Shown here in pieces: positions 1 to 5,227 of a stretch of DNA of 6,325 bases. The stretch is taken from contig CAYOHM010000095.1 of assembly GCA_964403785.1 (NCBI GenBank), positions 1 through 6,325 on the forward strand. Direction: 5' to 3'. How positions within the stretch are numbered: position 1 is the stretch's first letter; each line of letters opens with the position of its first letter. The notes beneath the pieces are model-generated. The model had not been told where the DNA came from, did not search any database, and saw nothing but the letters and a program-made list of their open reading frames with translations. Source of the stretch: MGBC120314 sp964403785. GTDB taxonomy: Bacteria; Bacillota; Clostridia; Lachnospirales; Lachnospiraceae. Position numbers and translations under genes: made by a program.

Positions 1-792
1 ACTCCCAAGGCACAAAAACAGGATATGCGTCTCCTGCTCCCGGCTCTTGTTTACTCTGCCAATGCGTATATGATTACGTTTCGGTGTTATCCCACCTGGT
101 TTTTTGTATATCTGCTGTTTCCTCTGCTGCTGACAGCGTTTGATACACTGATCTACCGGAAAAAACCCTTTTTGTATACAGCACTGTTGGGCATCTGTAT
201 TCTTGCCGAGATTCAGGTGGCGTTTTTCGTGTGCATCTTTTTGGTTATCCGCTTTTTCACCTGCCACTTTGAAGGGATCAAAGACTTTTTTCACAAAGGC
301 ATCCGTTTTGCCCTGGCATCTCTTCTCGCCGGGGGCCGTGGCTTTGTGGTACCCTTTCGCACCCTGATTGGATATCAAGACTCCGTATACCGTGATACAG
401 ATTCTTCCCTGCCCTCCTGGGGATTACACGGAAGTTTCCTGGAGGAATGGAAAAAATTAATGATTTTCACCCCCACACAGGCCGTTCAGGAAAGCAACGG
501 CGATATCACTTTATACTGTGGTATCCTCACCTTGATACTGGTGCTTGTTTATTTCACAACGCGAAAAATCTCCCTGACAGAAAAGCTCCGCCGTCTTCTC
601 CCCCTGGGGATTTTGACTGTCAGCTTTAACGAAAAGGTACTGTCCTATGTGTGGAACGGACTACATTACCAATCAAAAGTCCCCAACCGGTATGTATTTT
701 TGCTGTTGTTTCTTCTGGCAGAGACAGCCTATGACGGAATCATCCTTCTTCAAAAAATTTCCCGGATGCAGTTTACTCTTCTGTCTATCTGA
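1..792 (+). CDS. YfhO-family integral membrane protein, internal fragment (both ends missing)
   Basis: The frame is open from base 1, so the ATG at 25 is probably an internal Met and the gene enters from the left. About 263 residues are present, against roughly 800-900 in the YfhO family. What is seen: several hydrophobic segments, an N-terminal LLPALVYSANAYM stretch resembling the family's 'YALSGY' segment, then DITLYCGILTLILVLVYF and WNGLHYQSKVPNRYVFLL. The last two match the family's 'NLYCG..' and 'WHGFH.PN..PYRFSF' regions. Known of the family: in Bacillus subtilis YfhO acts with CsbB in glycosylation of lipoteichoic acid at the outer membrane face. That role is only a guess for this fragment. 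The reading frame ends at a TGA at 790-792 that belongs to the adjoining rpsO DNA, so the C-terminus is artificial or truncated. The DNA is richer in G+C than the rest of the window, and the gene runs opposite to all its neighbours. Confidence 0.78.
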   Translation, partial: TPKAQKQDMRLLLPALVYSANAYMITFRCYPTWFFVYLLFPLLLTAFDTLIYRKKPFLYTALLGICILAEIQVAFFVCIFLVIRFFTCHFEGIKDFFHKGIRFALASLLAGGRGFVVPFRTLIGYQDSVYRDTDSSLPSWGLHGSFLEEWKKLMIFTPTQAVQESNGDITLYCGILTLILVLVYFTTRKISLTEKLRRLLPLGILTVSFNEKVLSYVWNGLHYQSKVPNRYVFLLLFLLAETAYDGIILLQKISRMQFTLLSI

Positions 793-971
793 CCTACCAT
801 CTGAAGAAGACCTCTTCTTGAATGATGATCCTTCTGGTTAACCTTTAAATGTTCTGTTAACTCATTGATTCTCTCTGTTAAAAGAGCAACCTGAACCTCA
901 GGTGAGCCTGTGTCGCCCGGCTTTCTGCCGTATGCAGCTATAATTTCTGCTTTCTTTTCCTTAGATATCAT
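750..971 (-). CDS. rpsO: 30S ribosomal protein S15, 3'-truncated by the junction
   Basis: S15 is a primary 16S rRNA binding protein of the small-subunit platform. Residues 1-61 are textbook S15: the start MISKEKKAEII, GDTGSPEVQVALLTERINELTEHL at 20-42, and the DHHSRRGLL block at 48-56 that contacts rRNA, ending at MVGQ. The family then continues RRGLL.YL and so on to 88-89 residues. Here residues 62-73 (IDRRVNCIREIF) are unrelated and are simply the reverse strand of the YfhO fragment. Authentic coding sequence therefore ends at about 789. The ATG at 969-971 is well placed, with AAGGAGGA at 979-986 seven bases upstream. The gene follows the ribF region as in many Bacillota but has its own promoter and leader. 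The missing C-terminal helix would probably impair the protein if the junction were real. The identity is certain; whether the truncation exists in the organism is doubtful. Confidence 0.95.
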   Translation of the reverse strand: MISKEKKAEIIAAYGRKPGDTGSPEVQVALLTERINELTEHLKVNQKDHHSRRGLLQMVGQIDRRVNCIREIF

Positions 972-978
972 TGTAATA

Positions 979-986
979 TCCTCCTT
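979..986 (-). promoter_or_regulatory. Strong Shine-Dalgarno of rpsO
   Basis: On the minus strand this reads AAGGAGGA, followed by 7 bases and the ATG at 969-971. It is close to a full anti-16S complement. It fixes the S15 start and is the strongest ribosome binding site in the window, as expected for a ribosomal protein gene. Confidence 0.85.
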
Positions 987-996
987 AAAATAAAAT

Positions 997-1076
997 CTTC
1001 ACCTCAAGCTAAGTTATGGTCGGAGTGTCCAAGAACTGAGCAAAGGCAATATATATAAGTATGTGAACTCATACCT
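997..1076 (-). promoter_or_regulatory. Predicted structured 5' leader of rpsO mRNA
   Basis: Reading leftward from the predicted start site there are two foldable parts. The first is a hairpin at 1057-1076 with a 7-bp stem including one G-U (arms 1070-1076 and 1057-1063, 6-base loop). The second is a longer helix pairing 1037-1045 with 997-1006 (about 9 pairs, two G-U, one bulged base), which could enclose a small TTGG/CCGA hairpin. The structure ends about ten bases before the Shine-Dalgarno. S15 is known to repress its own translation by binding leader mRNA in several bacterial groups, with different structures in each. The pairing is seen by eye; the regulatory role is inference. Confidence 0.4.
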
Positions 1077-1080
1077 AGAC

Positions 1081-1109
1081 ATAGTATCATATATAATTCA
1101 GATATGCAA
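1081..1109 (-). promoter_or_regulatory. Likely sigma-A promoter for rpsO
   Basis: On the minus strand there is TTGCAT (1109 to 1104), a 17-base spacer, then TACTAT (1086 to 1081). A TG lies one base upstream of the -10, giving an extended -10 element. The -35 matches TTGACA only in its TTG; the -10 matches TATAAT at 4 of 6 positions. The predicted start is near 1074, giving a leader of about 100 bases. It lies in the only sizeable intergenic gap of the operon (972-1156), which supports independent expression of rpsO. Confidence 0.6.
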
Positions 1110-1156
1110 GCACAAAAATACGGAAACTCAAGTAAAAATTGCGAATACCCGATAAT

Positions 1157-1651
1157 TTACATAATACGTTTTATGATTAAGCTGCCGAGAATACCGATCA
1201 AAAAGCCGGATATAATCCCAAAAAACCATAAAACCAGCATATACCACCATATACCGGAGGTTTCCAAAAGAATTGACGCCACTAATATCTGTCCCGCATT
1301 ATGAGCTACTGCGCCGGCAATGCTGACTATAATCATATTTATTTCCATTCTTTTCAGGATAATCATTATCACTGTGCTTAATATGCCTCCCGCCATACTG
1401 TACAAAAGGCTGACCATATTTCCAAAAAGCACACACGCAAGTATTATACGCACAATATTTATAACAAAAGCTTCTTTTTCTCCCATCTTGTAAAGAGCCA
1501 CAAGAACAACTATATTGGTAAGCCCGAGCTTCATTCCCGGTACAAAAAAGAAAGTCGGCACAAGCATTTCAATATAGCCAAACACCATCGCAAGTGCAAT
1601 AAATACAGCATACAAAGCTATTTTATTGTTTGACATCCTGTTATTTTTCAT
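1157..1651 (-). CDS. Gx transporter / HepPPS_1 family integral membrane protein (EetB-like)
   Basis: This 164-residue, very hydrophobic protein has about five membrane segments. Family hallmarks visible are PGMKLGLTNIV at 38-48, an arginine at 68 in a membrane segment, YSMAGGILS at 84-92, and AVAHNAGQI at 114-122. Databases often call it 'heptaprenyl diphosphate synthase component I', but nothing here resembles a prenyl synthase active site (no DDxxD), and that name should not be trusted. The same family is called EetB in the flavin-based extracellular electron transfer loci of Listeria and Lactiplantibacillus, where it accompanies an EetA/NusG_II protein, as it does here. The ATG at 1649-1651 follows AAGGA at 1658-1662 with 6-base spacing; a second Met at residue 6 is a weaker alternative. 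The gene starts 15 bases after the NusG_II stop. The membrane location is clear; its substrate or redox role is not known from sequence. Confidence 0.85.
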   Translation of the reverse strand: MKNNRMSNNKIALYAVFIALAMVFGYIEMLVPTFFFVPGMKLGLTNIVVLVALYKMGEKEAFVINIVRIILACVLFGNMVSLLYSMAGGILSTVIMIILKRMEINMIIVSIAGAVAHNAGQILVASILLETSGIWWYMLVLWFFGIISGFLIGILGSLIIKRIM

Positions 1652-1666
1652 ATTGATTCCTTATTT

Positions 1667-2005
1667 TCACCTTGAAGATATTTCAATAACTATCTTATTA
1701 GGGAGGCAGATAATTGATTGTCCGTTGCGGTTAATCTTACCCATCTTCATGCATAAACCATCCGGACAGTCAGCCTCAAGCATATAAGCATACCCATCCT
1801 TAATCATAAGTGTATTGCTGCCGTTAATGTCAAACTCGCCTTCAACATCCAGCGGATAATTTCCATAAAGCTGTCCGTCAATCGTAACCTTGGCATATGA
1901 GCCTTCTTTACCTATAATAATACAGAGCAGCAATATAAGACACCCCGTAAGTATAACTGCCGTCAAAATAATTTTATCCGCTTTTTTTAAATCTGAGAAT
2001 TTCAT
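1667..2005 (-). CDS. NusG domain II-containing membrane-anchored protein (EetA-like)
   Basis: This is a 112-residue protein with a lysine-rich start, one hydrophobic segment at about 12-31, and a small soluble beta-rich domain. By the positive-inside rule the domain should face outward. The NusG_II signature is clear: YAKVTIDGQLYG near 37-48, then C80-P-D-G-L-C85, G89, and IICLPNKIVIEI at 98-109 containing C100. The three cysteines are typical of this family and could bind a cofactor or form a disulfide. It is not the transcription factor NusG, since it lacks the NGN and KOW domains. I chose the ATG at 2003-2005, which overlaps the ribF stop as ATGA and has GGGAG six bases upstream. An in-frame ATG at 2036-2038 would add 11 residues but has no ribosome binding site. 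The family is called EetA in extracellular electron transfer loci and is usually paired with the Gx/HepPPS_1 protein that follows here. Its biochemical function is not established. Confidence 0.85.
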   Translation of the reverse strand: MKFSDLKKADKIILTAVILTGCLILLLCIIIGKEGSYAKVTIDGQLYGNYPLDVEGEFDINGSNTLMIKDGYAYMLEADCPDGLCMKMGKINRNGQSIICLPNKIVIEISSR

Positions 2006-2913
2006 TCCAAGCTCCCGTTTGCAATCCTCCTGACACATTCCGTGTCCGAGCTTATCTGCTGTCTTAATTCATCAAGTCCGGAAAATTTCTTTTCTTTTCT
2101 GATAAATTTAAAAAGCTCAACCGCTATGGTCTTTCCGTAAACATCGCCGTCAAAATCCAGAACATAGGTTTCCAGCGCAGGGGCGTTTGAGCCCACAGTC
2201 GGCTTAACCCCGATATTGGATACTCCGACGTAGGTTTTTTCTTCAATAATTACATATGAAGCATAAACTCCATATTCAGGAATTACCTTTCGTGCATCAA
2301 CTTCAATATTCAGCGTAGGAAATTCAATGGTATGTCCTATATTGCTGCCATGAATTACCTCACCTGCAAACATATAGGGATGCGAGAGCATTGATACAGC
2401 CCGGTCAAATTGCATATTCTTAATGCAGTCCTTTATAAACGAAGAGCTGATAACCGTCCTGCAGTCCGCGTAGGATTTTTCGATTATTTCAACACGCTGA
2501 CCCTCTTTTTCCATAAGCTGCATTGCAATATCTGCGTTACCCTTCTTATTTCTGCCAAAGGAACAGTCCGGTCCCGCCACCAAAACCCTGGCTTTTAATC
2601 TGCCAAGTACCACATTTAATATAAAGTCCGCCGCATCAATATCCTTTATATCATCAAAATCACATTCCACAAGATAATCCGTACCCTCAGCCTCTAAGTA
2701 AATATGCTTCTCAAGTCCGGTACAAAGAACACTCTGCTCCTCACCCTTAAATCTCATGGTGAACACTGCGACATCCAGCTTTTCATCTGCCTTTATCTGC
2801 CTTGCGCGTTCAAAAAGCTTTCTGTGTCCTCTATGCATTCCGTCAAACTTTCCAAGCAGCACAACCGTAGAACTATTAATTTTAATATCACTTAAGCTAT
2901 TAAATATCTGCAT
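2002..2913 (-). CDS. ribF: Bifunctional riboflavin kinase / FAD synthetase
   Basis: This cytoplasmic enzyme phosphorylates riboflavin to FMN and then adenylylates it to FAD. Its 303 residues are normal for the family. The N-terminal nucleotidyltransferase domain shows LLGKFDGMHRGH at 19-30 (the ATP-binding GxFDGxHxGH motif), GPDCSFGRNKKGN at 114-126, and ISSSFIKDCI at 155-164 (the ISSTxIR-like motif). The C-terminal kinase domain has G184 and HGSN in its first strand, EFPTLNI at 197-203 with the PTxN motif, GVSNIGVKPTVG at 230-241, and E248 in ETYVLDFD as the likely catalytic glutamate. Two departures from the common GRxxGFPT form are H194 and E197. The ATG at 2911-2913 lies 6 bases after the truB stop; its ribosome binding site is only a weak GGAAGAG within the end of truB, suggesting coupling. 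ribF beside truB and rpsO is a conserved arrangement. Confidence 0.95.
   Translation of the reverse strand: MQIFNSLSDIKINSSTVVLLGKFDGMHRGHRKLFERARQIKADEKLDVAVFTMRFKGEEQSVLCTGLEKHIYLEAEGTDYLVECDFDDIKDIDAADFILNVVLGRLKARVLVAGPDCSFGRNKKGNADIAMQLMEKEGQRVEIIEKSYADCRTVISSSFIKDCIKNMQFDRAVSMLSHPYMFAGEVIHGSNIGHTIEFPTLNIEVDARKVIPEYGVYASYVIIEEKTYVGVSNIGVKPTVGSNAPALETYVLDFDGDVYGKTIAVELFKFIRKEKKFSGLDELRQQISSDTECVRRIANGSLE
2012..2016 (-). promoter_or_regulatory. Ribosome binding site deciding the NusG_II gene start
   Basis: The minus strand reads GGGAG, six bases before the ATG at 2003-2005, inside the last codons of ribF. Together with the ATGA stop/start overlap it favours this start over the upstream ATG at 2036-2038 and implies translational coupling to ribF. 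Confidence 0.6.
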
Positions 2914-2919
2914 TAACGA

Positions 2920-3822
2920 TTACTCTTCCTTTTCCTGCACTGTGTCATAAAAAACCTTGACAGGGGAATACATTTTCCTTCCTGAATGGTATTTATAAAT
3001 TCCTATAAAATCGCCGCGCACATTATATACCCTGACTTCGCCGTCCATAACATTACCGTTTGGATAAAATTCATTTCCATGGTTTAATAATTTATCATTT
3101 CTGCCATCGTCAACAAATTCCGGCAAATTTTTAAAAAGCCTGTCCACCGGCAAAATATATTCATCAAGTGTCCCGTCGGACAAATATTTTTCAACCTGTG
3201 ACAGCTTAATGCTGTCAGAAAGCTCAAAGCAGCTTACTTTTGTCCTTATAAGTGACTCCATGGCACCGCAACAGCCAAGCCTCAAACCTATGTCATTGCA
3301 CAGCGTCCTGATATATGTACCCTTTGAACAGTGCACCTTCATTGTAACAAGCGGCAGGGAAATATTGATTATCTCAATATCAAATATATGAACTCTTCTT
3401 GGCTGTCTTTCAATTACCTGTCCGCTTCTTGCAAGGTCACAAAGCTTTCTGCCTCCAACCTTAAGAGCTGAATACATAGGAGGAATCTGGTCATAGTCTC
3501 CGACAAAGGAATTAATAGCTTCAATCACCTGCTCTTTGCTCAGATTAACCTGCGCCCTGTTTAAAATTTCTCCGGTCATATCCTGTGTGTCCGTTTCAAC
3601 TCCAAGACGCATTACAGCCTCGTAAACCTTATCCTTATCCGTGAGTAAATCACATACCTTTGTAGCCTTTCCAAGGCAGACCGGAAGAACTCCCTGTGCC
3701 TGTGGGTCAAGAGTACCCGTGTGCCCTATCTTTTTTTGTTTTAAAATGCCGCGAAGCTTTGCAACCACATCATGGGATGTAAAGCCTCGCTCCTTATAAA
3801 TATTTATGATTCCGTTATACAA
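2920..3822 (-). CDS. truB: tRNA pseudouridine(55) synthase TruB
   Basis: TruB converts U55 of the tRNA T-loop to pseudouridine. Taking the TTG start at 3822 the protein has 300 residues. Family features are GFTSHDVVAKLR near 13-24, KIGHTGTLDPQAQGVLPV with catalytic D39 in HTGTLDP (34-40), DKVYEAVMRLGVETDTQD near 64-81, IPPMYSALKVGGRKL at 113-127, and CSKGTYIRTLCNDIG at 165-179. A C-terminal PUA-like region ends in GRKMYSPVKVFYD. No ATG exists near the expected N-terminus. The frame can begin at GTG 3843, GTG 3828 or TTG 3822. TTG gives the normal MYNGIINIYKERG start and has GGGAG nine bases upstream, while GTG 3843 has no good site, so TTG is preferred but not proven. The gene follows the nrnA stop by 20 bases. 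The identity is firm. Confidence 0.96.
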   Translation of the reverse strand: MYNGIINIYKERGFTSHDVVAKLRGILKQKKIGHTGTLDPQAQGVLPVCLGKATKVCDLLTDKDKVYEAVMRLGVETDTQDMTGEILNRAQVNLSKEQVIEAINSFVGDYDQIPPMYSALKVGGRKLCDLARSGQVIERQPRRVHIFDIEIINISLPLVTMKVHCSKGTYIRTLCNDIGLRLGCCGAMESLIRTKVSCFELSDSIKLSQVEKYLSDGTLDEYILPVDRLFKNLPEFVDDGRNDKLLNHGNEFYPNGNVMDGEVRVYNVRGDFIGIYKYHSGRKMYSPVKVFYDTVQEKEE

Positions 3823-3831
3823 GTCCACTCT

Positions 3832-3836
3832 CTCCC
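3832..3836 (-). promoter_or_regulatory. Ribosome binding site supporting a TTG start for truB
   Basis: The minus strand reads GGGAG, nine bases before the TTG at 3820-3822. It lies between the longest possible GTG start (3843) and the TTG, so it can serve the TTG but not the outer GTG. Confidence 0.5.
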
Positions 3837-3842
3837 AAAGCA

Positions 3843-4808
3843 CTAACGTTTGTTAAGGTCAAACTGGAGTTCAAGCTGTGCTCCAAGATTATTAATAATA
3901 TCGTGCACCGTACCCTGCATATTGCAGCCTGCAGCACGTACATGCCCGCCTCCGCCAAAGAAACGGCAGACAGCACTGACATCAATATACTCCTTGGAAC
4001 GCATGCTAACCTTATATTCCTCTTCACTAACCTCATAGAGAAAAATAGCGACTTCAATACCCTCGGTGTTTCTGAGCTGGTCTATAACTCCACCCATTTC
4101 GCCGGGTTTAAGTCCGTAAAATTCCATTGTTTCCCTGTTAATCGCACTGTAAATGCATTTACCGTCATAAAAAACAACGCTTTCAAGCAGCGCTCTGCCT
4201 ATAATCTGATTCTGATGATAGGTTTTCATATAAAAACCCTCATCAATTATCTTCGTATGGTCGATACCCTTATCCATAAGCGCACCTGCAACCTCCATGG
4301 TTCTTTTGGTTGCAGCCTGATACCTGAATATACCTGTATCGCAAATTATTCCTGTATACAGACATTCAGCCGTTGCTTTGCTGATTTTCGCACAGTCAAG
4401 ACATTCATACAGAAGCTCACAGGTAGAGCTTAAATCCTCAATAACAACACTAGTTCTGGCAAAGCCTGTATTAGCCATATGATGATCAATGCATAATGTG
4501 TCATCAACCATATCCAGCAGTGCCTTAAATGGCTCGAATCTGTTCTCGTCACCGCAGTCAAATACTATCAGCAAATCATAATGTGCCGATTTGTCGATAA
4601 TTTCTGTCTTTACGCAATCAAAGCACCGAAGATAAGAAAACTCGCTTCCCGGCTTTTCAAGATATAAATCAACCTTAACCTCCGGAAAATTATCCTTTGC
4701 ATAATTTAAAAATCCCAGTGAAGAACCGATACAGTCCCCGTCCGGTCTGACATGCCCTGTAACCGCAATGCTTTTTACACTTTTTAAATAATCGTCTAAT
4801 TTAATCAT
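3843..4808 (-). CDS. nrnA: DHH/DHHA1 phosphoesterase, NrnA type (nanoRNase / pAp phosphatase)
   Basis: NrnA-type enzymes degrade 2-5 nt RNA ends, and many also dephosphorylate 3'-phosphoadenosine 5'-phosphate. They are cytoplasmic and Mn-dependent. With the start at 4808 the protein has 321 residues, normal for the family. The DHH domain motifs are in order: GHVRPDGDCIGS at 18-29 (D23, D25), VFDCGD at 82-87 (D84), IDHH at 107-110, and GIICDTGIFR at 153-162 (D157). The DHHA1 domain carries FGGGGHVRAAGC at 284-295. All expected metal ligands appear present. I chose the ATG at 4806-4808 because GAGG lies six bases upstream; ATGs at 4814 and 4820 are in frame alternatives that add 2 or 4 residues. 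Its start overlaps the rbfA stop (TAA at 4801-4803). The rbfA-nrnA-truB order is common in Bacillota. Which substrate dominates cannot be told from sequence. Confidence 0.92.
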   Translation of the reverse strand: MIKLDDYLKSVKSIAVTGHVRPDGDCIGSSLGFLNYAKDNFPEVKVDLYLEKPGSEFSYLRCFDCVKTEIIDKSAHYDLLIVFDCGDENRFEPFKALLDMVDDTLCIDHHMANTGFARTSVVIEDLSSTCELLYECLDCAKISKATAECLYTGIICDTGIFRYQAATKRTMEVAGALMDKGIDHTKIIDEGFYMKTYHQNQIIGRALLESVVFYDGKCIYSAINRETMEFYGLKPGEMGGVIDQLRNTEGIEVAIFLYEVSEEEYKVSMRSKEYIDVSAVCRFFGGGGHVRAAGCNMQGTVHDIINNLGAQLELQFDLNKR

Positions 4809-5175
4809 TTTCATCCTCATGAAGACCTGCTGTTACCTCGTCAATAAGATGTGACATATTTACGCCATATTCTATCGACTGATCAAGTATAAATGTTATT
4901 TCCGGAGTATTGCGAAGATTAACGCTCTTTGCAAGCTTAGTCCTGATAAAACCTTCTGCACTCCTTAAGCCTTTGATGGTATTCTGCTGTGATAATTCAT
5001 CGCCCAGAACACTTATATATGCCTTACACGATTTTAAATCCGGCGCCACCTCAACCGCAACAACGGACGTCATTGGATTAATCCTCGGGTCCTTGATTTC
5101 ACCGCGTATTATGTTGCTTAATTCTTTTAGAACTTCACCATTAATTCTGGTGTTTTTAATACTGTTTTTTCTCAT
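4801..5175 (-). CDS. rbfA: 30S ribosome-binding factor RbfA
   Basis: RbfA is a small KH-type protein that binds immature 30S subunits and helps mature the 5' end of 16S rRNA; it matters for growth in the cold. The 124 residues match the family throughout: RINGEVLKELSNIIRGEIKDPRI at 10-32, MTSVVAVEVAPDLKSCKAYISVLGD at 35-59, GLRSAEGFIRTKLAKSVNLRNTPEITFILDQSIEYG at about 69-104, and an acidic C-terminal tail. The ATG at 5173-5175 has AAGGTGG four bases upstream. That site lies just downstream of the strong intergenic hairpin, so folding of that hairpin could affect rbfA translation or mRNA processing. The stop codon lies inside the first codons of nrnA. infB followed by rbfA is one of the most conserved bacterial gene pairs. 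Confidence 0.97.
   Translation of the reverse strand: MRKNSIKNTRINGEVLKELSNIIRGEIKDPRINPMTSVVAVEVAPDLKSCKAYISVLGDELSQQNTIKGLRSAEGFIRTKLAKSVNLRNTPEITFILDQSIEYGVNMSHLIDEVTAGLHEDEND
4815..4818 (-). promoter_or_regulatory. Ribosome binding site deciding the nrnA start
   Basis: The minus strand reads GAGG, six bases before the ATG at 4806-4808 and within the last codons of rbfA. It favours the third of three closely spaced in-frame ATGs (4820, 4814, 4808). The outermost has only a weak AGG upstream. Confidence 0.5.
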
Positions 5176-5192
5176 ATAACCACCTTAAAGCA

Positions 5193-5221
5193 GTCTGCAA
5201 TGGCATTTGGCCATTGCAGAC
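5193..5221 (-). repeat. Perfect 12-bp inverted repeat (RNA hairpin) between infB and rbfA
   Basis: The arms GTCTGCAATGGC and GCCATTGCAGAC are exactly complementary around a 5-base loop (5205-5209). The hairpin begins 6 bases after the infB stop and ends a few bases before the rbfA ribosome binding site. In the direction of transcription the 3' side reads TGCTTTAAGG, so there is no proper U-tract and it is a poor intrinsic terminator. It may act as an attenuator, a processing site, or a stabiliser of the infB mRNA 3' end. The structure is directly visible; the function is inferred. Confidence 0.85.
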
Positions 5222-5227
5222 AAAATA

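Noticed and set aside
1110..1156. Possible terminator after the Gx-family gene (weak stem followed by TTTTT)
   Set aside because: The stem is only about five broken base pairs with low G+C, so I cannot support termination here. Read-through into rpsO remains possible.
1157..1651. Heptaprenyl diphosphate synthase subunit
   Set aside because: This is a legacy database name. There is no prenyltransferase aspartate motif, and the protein is almost entirely membrane segments.
1667..2005. Transcription factor NusG
   Set aside because: The similarity is only to the NusG domain II family name. The protein has a membrane anchor and lacks the NGN and KOW domains.
3815..4057. Minus-strand 80-codon frame across the nrnA/truB boundary
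   Set aside because: It overlaps the conserved GGGGH end of nrnA in another frame and resembles nothing. The two real genes explain the sequence.
3903..4433. Plus-strand open frame of 176 codons opposite nrnA
   Set aside because: It is antisense to a clearly conserved DHH phosphoesterase, has no recognisable domain and no good ribosome binding site. It is a shadow frame.
5193..5221. Intrinsic terminator ending the infB transcript
   Set aside because: The bases after the stem in the transcript are TGCTTTAAGG and not a U-run, and rbfA follows with its own site, so full termination is unlikely.
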